Shown: positions 8,695-18,200 of the stretch, one piece after another
Layout of the letters: each line of letters opens with the position of its first letter
Position numbering within the stretch: the first letter of the stretch is position 1
DNA from: Brevibacillus_H sp049846925
GTDB taxonomy: Bacteria > Bacillota > Bacilli > Brevibacillales > Brevibacillaceae
NCBI RefSeq assembly: GCF_049846925.1
Contig: NZ_JBNCMT010000011.1
Span: 1-64,000, forward strand
Reading direction: 5' to 3'
DNA length: 64,000 bases
The notes under the pieces: generated by a model
What the model saw: only the letters and a program-made list of their open reading frames with translations
Database searches by the model: none
What the model was told of the DNA's origin: nothing
Position numbers and translations under genes: made by a program

Positions 8695-8747
8695 ATGTAA
8701 ATTAAAATTATAAAGAAATATTAAATGATGCTAGTAGAATCTGGACG

Positions 8748-9380
8748 GTGAAATCGTTAATGAGAGAGTTTTACGATGTGACAGACCCGGAAGCGCTTAA
8801 ATGCCTGGCGATCCCTGAGCGTGTGAAAATCCTTGAATTGTTTGAAGATCTCGAACCACGTACAGCAAAACAAATTGCAACTGAGCTTGGTGAAAATGCT
8901 GCCCGCTTACATTACCATGTGAAAGAACTGGTTCGTGTGGGTTTGCTTGAACAAGTTGATACTCGTGTAAAAGGTTCGATTGTTGAAAAATATTACCAAC
9001 CAATTGCCAAAGTGATCACGGTAAACCTGCGTGTCATGATTGAAGAGAATGCGCAGCAATTGGGCGATGTGATGTTCTCACCGATTCGCACTACTGAAAA
9101 AGACCTCATGCGTACACTGAATCACTTTGTTGCAAGTGATGTGGATATGCGTAAAGAATACCAGGATACGTTTGCCTATAATGTAACTGAAGTATTTTTG
9201 ACTAAGGAAGAGCGCAATACCTTTGTTAGCGAATATAATGCGCTTATCCGTAAATACAAAGATCTTAAAAGTACGACCGACCGTCGTAAATTCAAGATTT
9301 TAAACATGCTCTTCCCTCTCTCCGCTCCAGATCCGACTGATGATGCTGATGAGCCATTCATTGATGCAGATGAACTGTAA
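8748..9380 (+). CDS. Winged-helix (ArsR-like) transcriptional regulator
   Basis: A 210-residue protein with an N-terminal ArsR/HTH_20-type winged helix (about residues 10-85): AIPERVKILELF, then KQIATELGENAARLHYHVKEL as the recognition region. The longer C-terminal part is mostly helical and is not a known ligand domain to me. The start is ambiguous: GTG at 8748 or ATG at 8760, with a weak GGACGG site for the former. It is divergent from bcp and convergent with ribU. ArsR-type metal-binding cysteines are not visible, so metal sensing is unlikely. The target is unknown. Confidence 0.82.
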   Translation: MKSLMREFYDVTDPEALKCLAIPERVKILELFEDLEPRTAKQIATELGENAARLHYHVKELVRVGLLEQVDTRVKGSIVEKYYQPIAKVITVNLRVMIEENAQQLGDVMFSPIRTTEKDLMRTLNHFVASDVDMRKEYQDTFAYNVTEVFLTKEERNTFVSEYNALIRKYKDLKSTTDRRKFKILNMLFPLSAPDPTDDADEPFIDADEL

Positions 9381-9395
9381 ATTAACAGTATAAAC

Positions 9396-9426
9396 AAAAG
9401 GAGCATTCCGCTTGGATGCTCCTTTT
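9396..9426. terminator. Bidirectional terminator
   Basis: AAAAGGAGCAT and ATGCTCCTTTT form an 11-bp stem around a 9-nt loop between the convergent regulator and ribU. Confidence 0.85.
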
Positions 9427-9433
9427 ATTCGTT

Positions 9434-10036
9434 TTATACACTCATCCGAAGACGTGGTGATAACTTCACATAAATCAGATAGGCAACAATGGCCACCGCA
9501 ATACCCTTAATCATATTAAATGGAGCAATCCCTTTGATGATCAATGACCACAAGCTGCTCATTTGGAAGGTTTGAAGCAGGGCATCAACCGGCATGGAGT
9601 ACAAAGCAGCATAAGCCGGAATCAAAACGAAGTAATTCGCAATCGACATGATCACTGTCATCAGTATAGTACCCACCGACAACCCCACTGCAAAGCCAAG
9701 TTTGTTGTTTATCATCCGTTGAATCATAATCGCTACGGAAATATAACTGGCTCCAGCAATAAAATTCGCAATTTCCCCAACTAACAAACCATCTGTATTT
9801 TTCAACAACAAATGCAATATATTCTTGATCAGTTCAATCATTATGCCCGCTACTGGACCAAACATCAGACCACCAATTAACCCTGGCAAGGTACTGAAAT
9901 CAAGCTTCAAAAAGGTGGGGATCAATGGCAGCGGAAATTCAAGATACTGAAGAATGAAGGCAACCGCTGCAAAAAGCGGAATGGCTACCAACTTTCTCGT
10001 TTTTGCCAATTGACCTACATGTTGTGTTTGTTGCAT
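9434..10036 (-). CDS. ribU: Riboflavin ECF transporter substrate-binding (S) component RibU
   Basis: A 200-residue membrane protein with about six helices. It belongs to the ECF S-component family: the N-terminal basic stretch is followed by LVAIPLFAAVAFILQYLEFPLPLIP and a family-typical loop. The FMN riboswitch directly upstream identifies the vitamin as riboflavin. It works with the shared EcfA/A'/T module, which is not encoded in this window. The start at 10036 (MQQTQ) is chosen from the AGAGGAG site; an upstream in-frame start falls in the terminator region. Confidence 0.93.
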   Translation of the reverse strand: MQQTQHVGQLAKTRKLVAIPLFAAVAFILQYLEFPLPLIPTFLKLDFSTLPGLIGGLMFGPVAGIMIELIKNILHLLLKNTDGLLVGEIANFIAGASYISVAIMIQRMINNKLGFAVGLSVGTILMTVIMSIANYFVLIPAYAALYSMPVDALLQTFQMSSLWSLIIKGIAPFNMIKGIAVAIVAYLIYVKLSPRLRMSV

Positions 10037-10119
10037 GTGACCATCTCCTCTTATTGTTTTCCCTTCTTTTGAGGAATGGCAACAGTTTGACGCCACGACC
10101 TTCCGCCAACAAACAACAA

Positions 10120-10147
10120 GCCCCCGAAGCTAAGTAACTTCGAGGGC
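10120..10147 (-). terminator. Terminator of the FMN riboswitch expression platform
   Basis: On the minus strand GCCCTCGAAG, loop, GCTTCGGGGGC is followed by TTGTTGTTT. It lies between the FMN aptamer and ribU, consistent with FMN-induced premature termination. Confidence 0.8.
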
Positions 10148-10270
10148 ATCGCAGTAGCTAGACGAGACCTATGCAAAACGATACGAGAAACCAAAGACAC
10201 TTCATAGAAATGAAGAGCCCCTTCGCTTCTGCCAGTCGCATAAGCAAACAAGCACGTGAACAAACGTACT

Positions 10271-10418
10271 GTCGTCATCCTTCTCCCATCCAGACTGTAC
10301 TGTCGGCTCTGGATTCTCACCAGATCCTGCACTCTTACCCATCGAAAGGCTTGAGGCTCGCGGGCTTACACTTTTGTGATCACCGCCGGTCGGGAATTAC
10401 ACCCTGCCCTGAAGGAAT
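10271..10418 (-). promoter_or_regulatory. FMN riboswitch (RFN element)
   Basis: The minus strand contains all hallmark RFN pieces in order: CAGGGCAGGGTG, AATTCCCGACCGGCGGTGA, AGCCCGCGAGC, GATCTGGTGAGA, CCAGAGCCGACAG and GGATGGGAGAAGGATG. It controls ribU. When FMN binds, the terminator at 10120-10147 should form and uptake of riboflavin is reduced. Confidence 0.97.
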
Positions 10419-10486
10419 ATGTGATTTTCACGTGGCTATTATACTAGGAAAAGAACAACCTTGACAATACTATTCTTTCTCAAGCG

Positions 10487-11275
10487 TCAGGAACCCGCTC
10501 CACGATACTTTTTCACTCCCCAGTTCCAGATCATGATTCCCAGCGAAAAGAAGATAATCCCCATGACCGGAGTGAGCATCGTGTAGGTGTACCAGGTTTC
10601 TTTACGAAGAAAGTAGGCCGATGGATAAAAGCCTACGAACGCAAATGGCAGAATCCATTTCAGAATAAACTGGATCACATTGTTGTACACGTTGATTGGA
10701 TAGCGTCCATAGTTTTGGATATTCCAGATCATCGGAGCGATTCCCGTTCTCGAGTCAGAAAAGAAACTGACAGCTGCAATCGCCGTATAGACACCTGCGT
10801 AGATGAAAACGGCACTGATCACCAAAACAATAAACACGAGAACATCGTACCAGACAAACTCCAGATCCAACTGAACAGCTGCATAACCCATAATAATCAT
10901 CCCTGTAATGACACCGAATATCCGGTCAGGGGCAATCGATTCCAAACAAATCTGCACCAGATTATGTACTGGGCGGGTTAGCACCCGATCCATCTCTCCA
11001 CGGATGATATATCGTTCGTTAAAGTCCCAGAACCCAAAAAACATCGTAAACAGAGCGTAGGGAATCAGGAAAAAACCGTAAATAAAAATAATCTCGTCAC
11101 GAGTCCAGTCTTTCAATGTGGAGACGTGCTGGAATACAACCAGAATAAAAATCAGGTTAATCACTTCAAAGACAAGATTTGAAATCAACTCACCGACAAA
11201 ATCCATCCGGTAGGTTAATCGTCCTTTAAAATACTGACTGAGATACTGACTAAATAACACATAGGTTTGTCTCAT
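10487..11275 (-). CDS. ABC-2 type transporter permease (second subunit)
   Basis: A 262-residue membrane protein with about six helices, of the ABC-2-like type found beside a second, similar permease and an EcsA/CcmA-like ATPase. The start at 11275 is supported by AAGGAGGG; the longer reading would include that site. It is the last gene of a three-gene operon. Such systems (PF06182-like) export drugs, lipids or peptides in other bacteria, but the substrate here is not apparent. Confidence 0.85.
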   Translation of the reverse strand: MRQTYVLFSQYLSQYFKGRLTYRMDFVGELISNLVFEVINLIFILVVFQHVSTLKDWTRDEIIFIYGFFLIPYALFTMFFGFWDFNERYIIRGEMDRVLTRPVHNLVQICLESIAPDRIFGVITGMIIMGYAAVQLDLEFVWYDVLVFIVLVISAVFIYAGVYTAIAAVSFFSDSRTGIAPMIWNIQNYGRYPINVYNNVIQFILKWILPFAFVGFYPSAYFLRKETWYTYTMLTPVMGIIFFSLGIMIWNWGVKKYRGAGS

Positions 11276-11279
11276 CAGA

Positions 11280-12074
11280 TTACCCTCCTTGCACGACGAG
11301 CTTGTATCTCGCACGACGCCACAGAATTGTAATCGGCAACAACAGAAGAAGGACCCACATCACTTGCAGCCCGATCACTTCCCACGCTTTATCTGCACCA
11401 ATCGCCCCTGCAAAAATCATACTGGGGTAATAGTTAATCGCCTGGAAAGGAAGAAAGTGCAGAATCGATTGTGCCCACAAAGGGAAAAAGCTGATCGGCA
11501 GGATTAATCCGGACAACAGGTCCGATACAACGCGCTTCGCCCGCATCATCCCTTCATTTTTCAGGAAGAAAAAGGTTAGCACACCTGTCAGTAAATTAAT
11601 CTGTGTATTGATTACGAATGCCATCATCAAACTTAGCAAATAGATTCCCCACGTCTGTAGTGAGGACGGGAAATGAACCGGAATAAACAGGCTGACGAGA
11701 AAAATCCCCGGTGCGGCAAAAAACAGGAAACGAAAGATCCCTTCCCCCAATGCTTGCGCCGTCTTCACAGACAAATAGTTGTAAGGACGGATCATCTCGA
11801 TGGCTACCTTTCCTTCCCTCACTTCCTGGGCGATCTCCTGGTCAATATTATTGAAATAAAAAGCTCGGGACATCCAGGCAATCGCAACGTAAGCCGTCAT
11901 TTGAATCGAAGTCATTCCAGCCAAATTCTGTTGCTCGCCGTAAATAGCTCCCCACAAGAAGTAATAAGCGCCAATGTTGATCCCATAAATAATGATTCCA
12001 CTGTAATAGTTTACTCGATAGGCCAACATCGTCAGGAAACGAATTCGTATTAGCTCTGCGTATAACTTACCCAT
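11280..12074 (-). CDS. ABC-2 type transporter permease (first subunit)
   Basis: A 264-residue membrane protein with about six helices, distantly similar in plan to the next gene (charged N-terminus followed by a first helix and a long cytosolic loop). The ATG at 12074 overlaps the ATPase stop codon by 8 nt (ATGGGTAA), which indicates translational coupling. An alternative start lies at 12089. The two permeases would form a heterodimer with two copies of the ATPase. Confidence 0.83.
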   Translation of the reverse strand: MGKLYAELIRIRFLTMLAYRVNYYSGIIIYGINIGAYYFLWGAIYGEQQNLAGMTSIQMTAYVAIAWMSRAFYFNNIDQEIAQEVREGKVAIEMIRPYNYLSVKTAQALGEGIFRFLFFAAPGIFLVSLFIPVHFPSSLQTWGIYLLSLMMAFVINTQINLLTGVLTFFFLKNEGMMRAKRVVSDLLSGLILPISFFPLWAQSILHFLPFQAINYYPSMIFAGAIGADKAWEVIGLQVMWVLLLLLPITILWRRARYKLVVQGG

Positions 12075-13077
12075 AGCTCGCAACCCCATTATCCGTACTG
12101 TAAATGTTGCGAACGATATCCTCGGTGCTTGATTCCATAATTTTGACGTCACTTACTTCCAACGCCGTCATCACCGTAGAAAGAAGAAACGGAAGCATTT
12201 CCTGACTTCGCTTCAGCACAACTCGAATGGCATATTCATTCTCCACTTCCAGCTCACAGGGCAAATCAGTAAGAACAACACGCAGTTGATCGAGGGAAAT
12301 CTTGCGTTTGAACTGAAAAACGACCTCTGTCCCTCCGCCCCACTTCTCCTTCAAGTCTGTGAGCTGCCCGTCAAAGATAAGTTTGCCTTGGTCCATTACA
12401 AGCACTCGTTTACAAAGCGCTTCAATATCTGACACATCATGCGTGGTAAGCAGAATGGTCATTTTCTCCGTTTCATTTAAGTTCTTGAGGAATTCACGAA
12501 TCTTTTGTTTCACCAAAACATCCAGACCAACTGTCGGTTCATCCAAAAACAACAAGGCAGGCTTATGAATCAGTGAAGCTGCAATTTCACACCGCATCCG
12601 TTGACCCAAACTGAGCTTGCGTACCGGTTGATTGATAAATGAACCAATGTCCAACTCTTCAATTAAGCGGTCGAGCCACAGTTTACCCGCCGTCTCTTCC
12701 ATTTGATACACATGACGAAGCAAACGGAACGACTCCATCGGCGATAAATCCCACCATAGTTGTGAGCGCTGACCAAATACAACCCCGATAGATTTCACGT
12801 ATTTCTCCCGTTCCTTGAAAGGAACATAGCCGTTAATTTGAATCTCCCCATCTGATGGAGTCAAAATGCCCGTAAGCATTTTGATTGTCGTCGATTTCCC
12901 AGCCCCATTCTCACCAATCAAGGCAAACATTTCGCCAGGCTCTACATCAAACGAAACACCATCTACTGCTCGAACCGTTTTATATTCACGATTAAACAAG
13001 TCTCGAAATGCTCCTGCAAGACCCGATCTCGCCTGATGGATGCGGAATACTTTCTGCAATCCTTTCACATGGATCAT
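12067..13077 (-). CDS. ABC transporter ATP-binding protein (ABC-2 exporter)
   Basis: A 336-residue ATPase with Walker A GENGAGKST (55-63), the signature LSLGQ (155-159), Walker B LLFLDE (175-180) and a following H-loop (TTHDVSD). The C-terminal extension after residue 250 is typical of ATPases that pair with ABC-2 permeases. It is the first gene of the operon and divergent from hemL. A 16-bp palindrome lies about 40 bp upstream and may be an operator. Confidence 0.92.
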   Translation of the reverse strand: MIHVKGLQKVFRIHQARSGLAGAFRDLFNREYKTVRAVDGVSFDVEPGEMFALIGENGAGKSTTIKMLTGILTPSDGEIQINGYVPFKEREKYVKSIGVVFGQRSQLWWDLSPMESFRLLRHVYQMEETAGKLWLDRLIEELDIGSFINQPVRKLSLGQRMRCEIAASLIHKPALLFLDEPTVGLDVLVKQKIREFLKNLNETEKMTILLTTHDVSDIEALCKRVLVMDQGKLIFDGQLTDLKEKWGGGTEVVFQFKRKISLDQLRVVLTDLPCELEVENEYAIRVVLKRSQEMLPFLLSTVMTALEVSDVKIMESSTEDIVRNIYSTDNGVASYG

Positions 13078-13114
13078 GACTGCACGTCCTCACTATATAA
13101 AAATTAAGTAACTT

Positions 13115-13130
13115 TACACTTGTAAGTGTA
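13115..13130. promoter_or_regulatory. Perfect inverted repeat, candidate operator
   Basis: TACACTT-GT-AAGTGTA is a perfect 7-2-7 inverted repeat between the divergent ABC exporter operon and hemL. It is centred 45 bp from the ATPase start and 140 bp from hemL. The size and symmetry suit a dimeric repressor. No cognate regulator gene adjoins it. Confidence 0.45.
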
Positions 13131-13261
13131 TATTAGTATCCCATATTTTTGCAAAGCCCAAAATGCAAAACTCCCACATCATCAGGTGTGTTATCATAAG
13201 ATTTGACTGTTCATCGATTGTATCAACGCAAGCCAGTAAAGAAGAAAGAGAGGAATACATA

Positions 13262-14554
13262 ATGAATCGCGAAAAATCTCAACAATTATTTGAACAAGCT
13301 ACCGGAGTCATTGTCGGTGGAGTAAATAGCCCTTCCCGTTCATTCAAGGCAGTTGGCGGAGGCGCTCCGGTTGTCATGGAGAGAGCAAAAGGCGCTTATT
13401 TCTGGGATGTAGACGGAAACCGATATATCGATTATTTGGCTGCTTACGGCCCTATCATTACAGGGCATGCTCATCCGCACATTACACAAGCAATCACCCG
13501 AGCAGCAGAGAATGGCACCCTCTACGGCACACCTACTCCTTGGGAAATTGACTTTGCTCACATGATCCGGGAAGCGATTCCCTCGATGGAGCTGATTCGC
13601 TTCAACAACTCCGGGACGGAATCTGTCATGACCTGCATCCGTGTCGCCAGGGCCTATACAGGCAGAACCAAAATTATGAAGTTCGCCGGATGCTATCACG
13701 GACATTCTGACCTAGTACTCGTCGCAGCAGGCTCCGGCCCATCTACTTTAGGTATTCCCGATAGCGCAGGAATTCCCCAAAGTATTGCAAATGAAGTAAT
13801 TACCATCCCATTCAACGATCCTGACGCCTTCACGGATGCGATCAGTAAATGGGGAAATGAAACAGCAGCCATTTTAGTAGAACCAATTGTCGGCAACTTC
13901 GGAATTGTAATGCCACAGCCGGGCTTTTTGGAGCATGTATCCAAACTGGCGAAGGAACATGGCACCTTAGTAATTTATGATGAAGTAATCACGGCATTCC
14001 GTTTCTGTTATGGCGGCGCACAAAATCTGCTTGGCATGGATCCCGATTTAACAGCGTTAGGCAAGATCATTGGCGGCGGACTTCCGATCGGCGCATACGG
14101 CGGTAAGCGGGAAATCATGGAACAGGTGGCTCCGCTGGGACCTGCGTATCAAGCAGGAACGATGGCTGGTAATCCTGCATCAATCTCGGCAGGAATCGCT
14201 TGCCTGGAGGTGCTGAAACAACCAGGTGTATATGAAGAATTGGATCGATTGGGCGGTATTCTGGAGAATGGAATCCGAGAGGCTGCGGACCGCCACCATA
14301 TTACCATTCAAATTAACCGTGTAAAAGGAGCACTTGCCGTTTATTTCACGGATCAACCGGTGACGGATTATGAAGGGGCACAGAATGCAGATGGTGAACA
14401 ATTTGCACGCTTCTTCCGTCTTCTGTTGGACGAAGGCATTTGCCTTGCACCATCCAAATACGAAGCATGGTTCGTCACAACTGCACACACCGAAGAGGAC
14501 ATCAGAGAAACCATCGCCGCAGTGGACCGTTCCTTTGCTAAATTAAACCGATAA
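13262..14554 (+). CDS. hemL: Glutamate-1-semialdehyde 2,1-aminomutase
   Basis: A PLP enzyme that converts glutamate-1-semialdehyde to 5-aminolevulinate, the first committed heme precursor. The 430-residue protein has the PLP aspartate in YDEV (239-242) and the Schiff-base lysine K268 in LGKIIGGGLPIGA. The neighbourhood corresponds to B. subtilis gsaB, the second aminomutase gene near perR, so this may not be the hemL of the main heme operon. The start at 13262 follows GAGAGGAATACATA. A small gene and a terminator follow. Confidence 0.93.
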   Translation: MNREKSQQLFEQATGVIVGGVNSPSRSFKAVGGGAPVVMERAKGAYFWDVDGNRYIDYLAAYGPIITGHAHPHITQAITRAAENGTLYGTPTPWEIDFAHMIREAIPSMELIRFNNSGTESVMTCIRVARAYTGRTKIMKFAGCYHGHSDLVLVAAGSGPSTLGIPDSAGIPQSIANEVITIPFNDPDAFTDAISKWGNETAAILVEPIVGNFGIVMPQPGFLEHVSKLAKEHGTLVIYDEVITAFRFCYGGAQNLLGMDPDLTALGKIIGGGLPIGAYGGKREIMEQVAPLGPAYQAGTMAGNPASISAGIACLEVLKQPGVYEELDRLGGILENGIREAADRHHITIQINRVKGALAVYFTDQPVTDYEGAQNADGEQFARFFRLLLDEGICLAPSKYEAWFVTTAHTEEDIRETIAAVDRSFAKLNR

Positions 14555-14630
14555 GATCATTTCTGTTGTTGGACATACTACTTGTGACTTCGAAAACTCG
14601 GGCGGTGAACGCCTGTAATAGGAGGTACAT

Positions 14631-14771
14631 ATGTCCAAAGGCGAAAAGTCTTTTCCACAAGCTCCTGAAAAAACAATTCAAGACCCAAAAATGGGCTCAA
14701 AAATGATGGAGGTCACAGGTTTCCAGAAGCCCCGCCTGACCGAGCATCATAAACCACAGGAAAGCAAATGA
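14631..14771 (+). CDS. Small hydrophilic protein (46 aa), unknown
   Basis: A short ORF with a strong AGGAGGTACAT site directly before its ATG, 76 nt downstream of hemL and followed by a clear terminator. The product is charged and lysine-rich, without membrane segment or cysteine. Start context and tight packing support translation; no family was recognised. Confidence 0.65.
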   Translation: MSKGEKSFPQAPEKTIQDPKMGSKMMEVTGFQKPRLTEHHKPQESK

Positions 14772-14804
14772 CCATCTGTGGAATAAACATGCAATCACAA
14801 CTTG

Positions 14805-14836
14805 AACACCCTTCGCTTCATGAAGGGTGTTTTCTA
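14805..14836 (+). terminator. Rho-independent terminator
   Basis: AACACCCTTC and GAAGGGTGTT form a 10-bp stem followed by TTCTATT. It ends the hemL-small ORF unit. The following 14840-15190 stretch is AT-rich leader DNA with a TATAAT at about 15096 and no other gene. Confidence 0.85.
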
Positions 14837-15197
14837 TTATTATCGCTTTATTTCCATTTATCGCTTTCACGTGATAACAAGCTACACGATGTATACCGTA
14901 TTCATTTTATGGATAAAACGGAATTTTCATTCTCTTCTGCACATGTAGAAATAGCCGTACGTTCTTTTCAGTAAATATTGTTTTATCAACAAAATCCGAA
15001 TGAAATTTTCATTTTTAAAAACAAAATTCGTCATTCGCCTATATTTCTCACGGAAGAGAATAAAATATTTTTCGCATAAAAACGCTTACATTCGTATAAT
15101 TAACCACAAGCATTCTTGTTTAGCCCCTTTATTCATGTTATTCTTATGGTACTTTTACTGGAAAGGACTAAAGTGTGCGTCCAGTGGATCTTTCATG

Positions 15198-15234
15198 AAG
15201 GAGGTGGAGGGTCAGTCTATCTGACCAAACAATG
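15198..15234 (+). promoter_or_regulatory. Distant Shine-Dalgarno bridged by a hairpin before the GOGAT-like gene
   Basis: AAGGAGG at 15198-15204 is 27 nt from the ATG at 15232, too far for normal initiation. Between them GGTCAG-TCTAT-CTGACC (15210-15226) forms a perfect 6-bp stem. If it folds, the effective spacing falls to about 10 nt. A 9-codon reading frame (ATG at 15195 to TGA at 15224) overlaps the same site. Confidence 0.5.
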
Positions 15235-18200
15235 GAGAGAAAAGAGAAAAGAGAAATCATTGAGCAATTCCAAGGTTATCAAGCGATTGAACATGATAGC
15301 TGTGGAATTATCTGTATCATCGAAAAATCGGGGAAGGCCTCTCGAAAGAACCTGGACGAAACCATCCGCTCCCTTATCCAAATGGAACACCGCTCCGGCT
15401 TTATTGATGGAGAAGGTGATGGTTGCGGATTGCTTACAGATATTCCACGTGTGCTGTGGAGCCAGTATCTGCACCAAGCAAATCTGGAGGCAGAACTTAG
15501 CTTTAGTTCCCGTTTTGCTGTTGCACATATATTCGTACCTCGCAAAGATCACGATGAATTGGCAGTAAAAGAAGGCATTCGCCAAATTTTTGCTAACCAT
15601 CAATTGCACATCGTATTAGAACGTGTCGATCAGGTGCATTCCGAGGTTCTCGGCAAAAATGGTAAACTCGATGAGCCTTCCTTCTGGCAAATCGCTATCA
15701 TTCCACAAGAGAATGCTCCTTTTGCCGAAGGTGCCGCCTATGCTGCCCGATTATTTGAAGCTCACGTAGCGATCGAGGAACAATACAATGTTCATGTCGC
15801 TTCCCTGAGCCCTTATTCTGCCGCTTATAAAGTGATGGGCGCTGCCAATATCCTGCCCAAGTACTTCGCCGATCTGAATCACGCTGATTTTGCTACAAGC
15901 GTAACCATTGGTCATAATCGTTATTCAACAAATACACTGTCTAACTTTTTCCGTGTCCAACCATTCTCCCTGTTAGGACATAACGGTGAAATCAACACCA
16001 TCAGCAAGCTGGAAGAAGAAGCTGAAATGCTTGGTGTTCCACTGGTTGTGGGCGGAAGTGATTCCCAAAATCTAAACAGAACAATCGAAACATTCATTCA
16101 TCGATATCGATTTAGTTTATTTGAAGCATTGGAGGTCGTTTTCCCTCCTATTCACCATGAGATGAAAGGCTTCTCTCAGGATCTTCAGGATTTGTACGTG
16201 ACCTTGCGCCAAGCTTGGGGGCACTTTGCACAAGGGCCTGCCGGGATCGTTTCTCGCTATGGTCATGAGTGCGTATTTAGCGTGGATTCACTTGGTTTGC
16301 GCCCGCTCTGGATGGTGGAGAGCGAAACTTCCTTTTACTTCTCTTCTGAACAAGGGGTCATAAACGTTCGGGACATGGTCAGAGAACCGAAATCAATTGC
16401 ACCTGGTGAAAAAGTAGGGATCACTCTATTGCCAAATGAAGGAATTGAAGTCGTTTATCATCATGACCTCCAACAAAAAGTATTAGAGCGTTTCCGTGAA
16501 AAAGCAGAATTCAGCGGAAGCCGTTCTCATCTCTACTTTGATTACAAAGCAGAATCGTGCACTGCTGAACCTGATATGCCGGAACCAACTTCTGCGGTAT
16601 TCAGCGCCTTCGGTTGGGATCGTGAACAAATTCAATTAATTGAACAGATCGCCTCCAATGGCGTGGAACCAATCCGCTCGCTCGGGCATGACGGTCCACT
16701 TGCTGCGCTCTCCAAAGAACGTCAAAATATCGCTGACTTCATCAAGGAAAGCGTAGCCGTCGTAACCAATCCAGCCATTGACCGTGAGCGGGAGATCGAA
16801 CATTTCTCTACTCGTGTCATCATTGGTCCACGTGCGGAATTTTCATCAAAACAAGTTTCCGGCAAACGCATTGAATTGCCTTCGCCTCTTTTATTCGAGG
16901 GACAATCACTTCAGCAGCTTGCTCAGGATCAAGGAACATACACACTGGAACAACTGGTGATGACCTTTAACGACAACCCTTCTAGCGTCGTCATCCTGTC
17001 AACCCATTTTGCTGAAGAAGAAGGGCTCGCAGCAGGTCTCGAACGGATTGCACAAGAAGCTGTGCAAGCGGCTAAAAATGGTGCTGCACTGCTTTTGCTG
17101 GACGACACGCAAGCACATAGAGACGGTCATTGCTGGATTGATCCATTGCTTGTGACCGCAAAAATTGATAAAGCATTGAAAACGAGTGAGACAACGGACG
17201 GGTCGAATCTGCGCCGTAAGTGCAGCATTATCGTTCGCTCCGGGGCAATCCGCTCGCTCCATGATATCTGTTTGCTGCTCGGATCAGGTGCGGACGCACT
17301 CTCTCCTTACGTCCTGTTTGCACTTGGATACGCCAAGGGACAAACAAAATCGGTAGCAAACCTGTACACGACGCTGACTAAAGGCATCGAGAAAGTCATT
17401 TCTACCATTGGTATCCATGAATTGCGGGGCTATGGTCGTTTGTTCTCTTCAATCGGGCTTCATAAAGACGTAGCCAACGTATTGTCTATCGTAAACTTCT
17501 GCGGCTCAGAACAGGCTGGCACATCGTTTAGTGATTTGGAAGCAGACAGCAAACAGCGTGCCCTTGATTTTGCCAATGAAGGCGCTCGTGAAAGCAAAAC
17601 ATTTCATATCTTCCCACGTCTGTGGAAGCTGATCGGGCAAATTGCTGCTGGTGAAATTCCTTATGCAGACTATGCGTTAAAACTGGACGAAACCGAACGT
17701 GAAAATCCGATTGCGATTCGTCATTTGACAGACATTCAATTCGAAGGAAGTACTCCGATCGAGCCAGAAGCGGTAAACATCGGGGTTGGCGATCATTCGC
17801 TGCCGTTTATCATTTCTTCCATGTCATTCGGATCGCAAAACGAAACCGCCTTCCGTGCCTATGCGGAAGCAGCCGATCAACTGAACATGATCAGCATGAA
17901 CGGTGAAGGCGGCGAAATCAAAGACATGTTGGGCAAATATCCGCGTACACGGGGAATTCAGGTGGCGTCCGGACGTTTCGGGGTCAATATTGAATTGGCT
18001 AACTCTTCATACCTGTTGGAAATCAAGATTGGTCAAGGAGCAAAACCGGGCGAAGGCGGCCATTTGCCTGCTTCCAAAGTTACCGAGAAAATTGCAGCGG
18101 CACGTAACGCAACAGTGGGCTCAGATTTGATCTCACCTTCCAACAATCACGATATTTACTCCATCGAAGACCTTGCTCAAATGATCACTGAATTAAAAAC

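Noticed and set aside
8577..8747. PerR box between bcp and the winged-helix gene
   Set aside because: TTATAAT-like half sites exist in this AT-rich stretch but the second halves do not match the consensus.
10171..10464. 97-codon plus-strand frame near ribU
   Set aside because: It runs antisense through the FMN riboswitch and its terminator; RNA structure explains the region.
13340..13965. Minus-strand frames opposite hemL
   Set aside because: Shadows of hemL; no ribosome binding site and composition typical of reverse-frame translation.
14840..15195. T-box, TnrA site or leader gene before the GOGAT-like gene
   Set aside because: No T-box sequence (GGGTGGnACCGCG) and no good TGTnA-N7-TnACA match were found; only a TATAAT without a proper -35 is visible.
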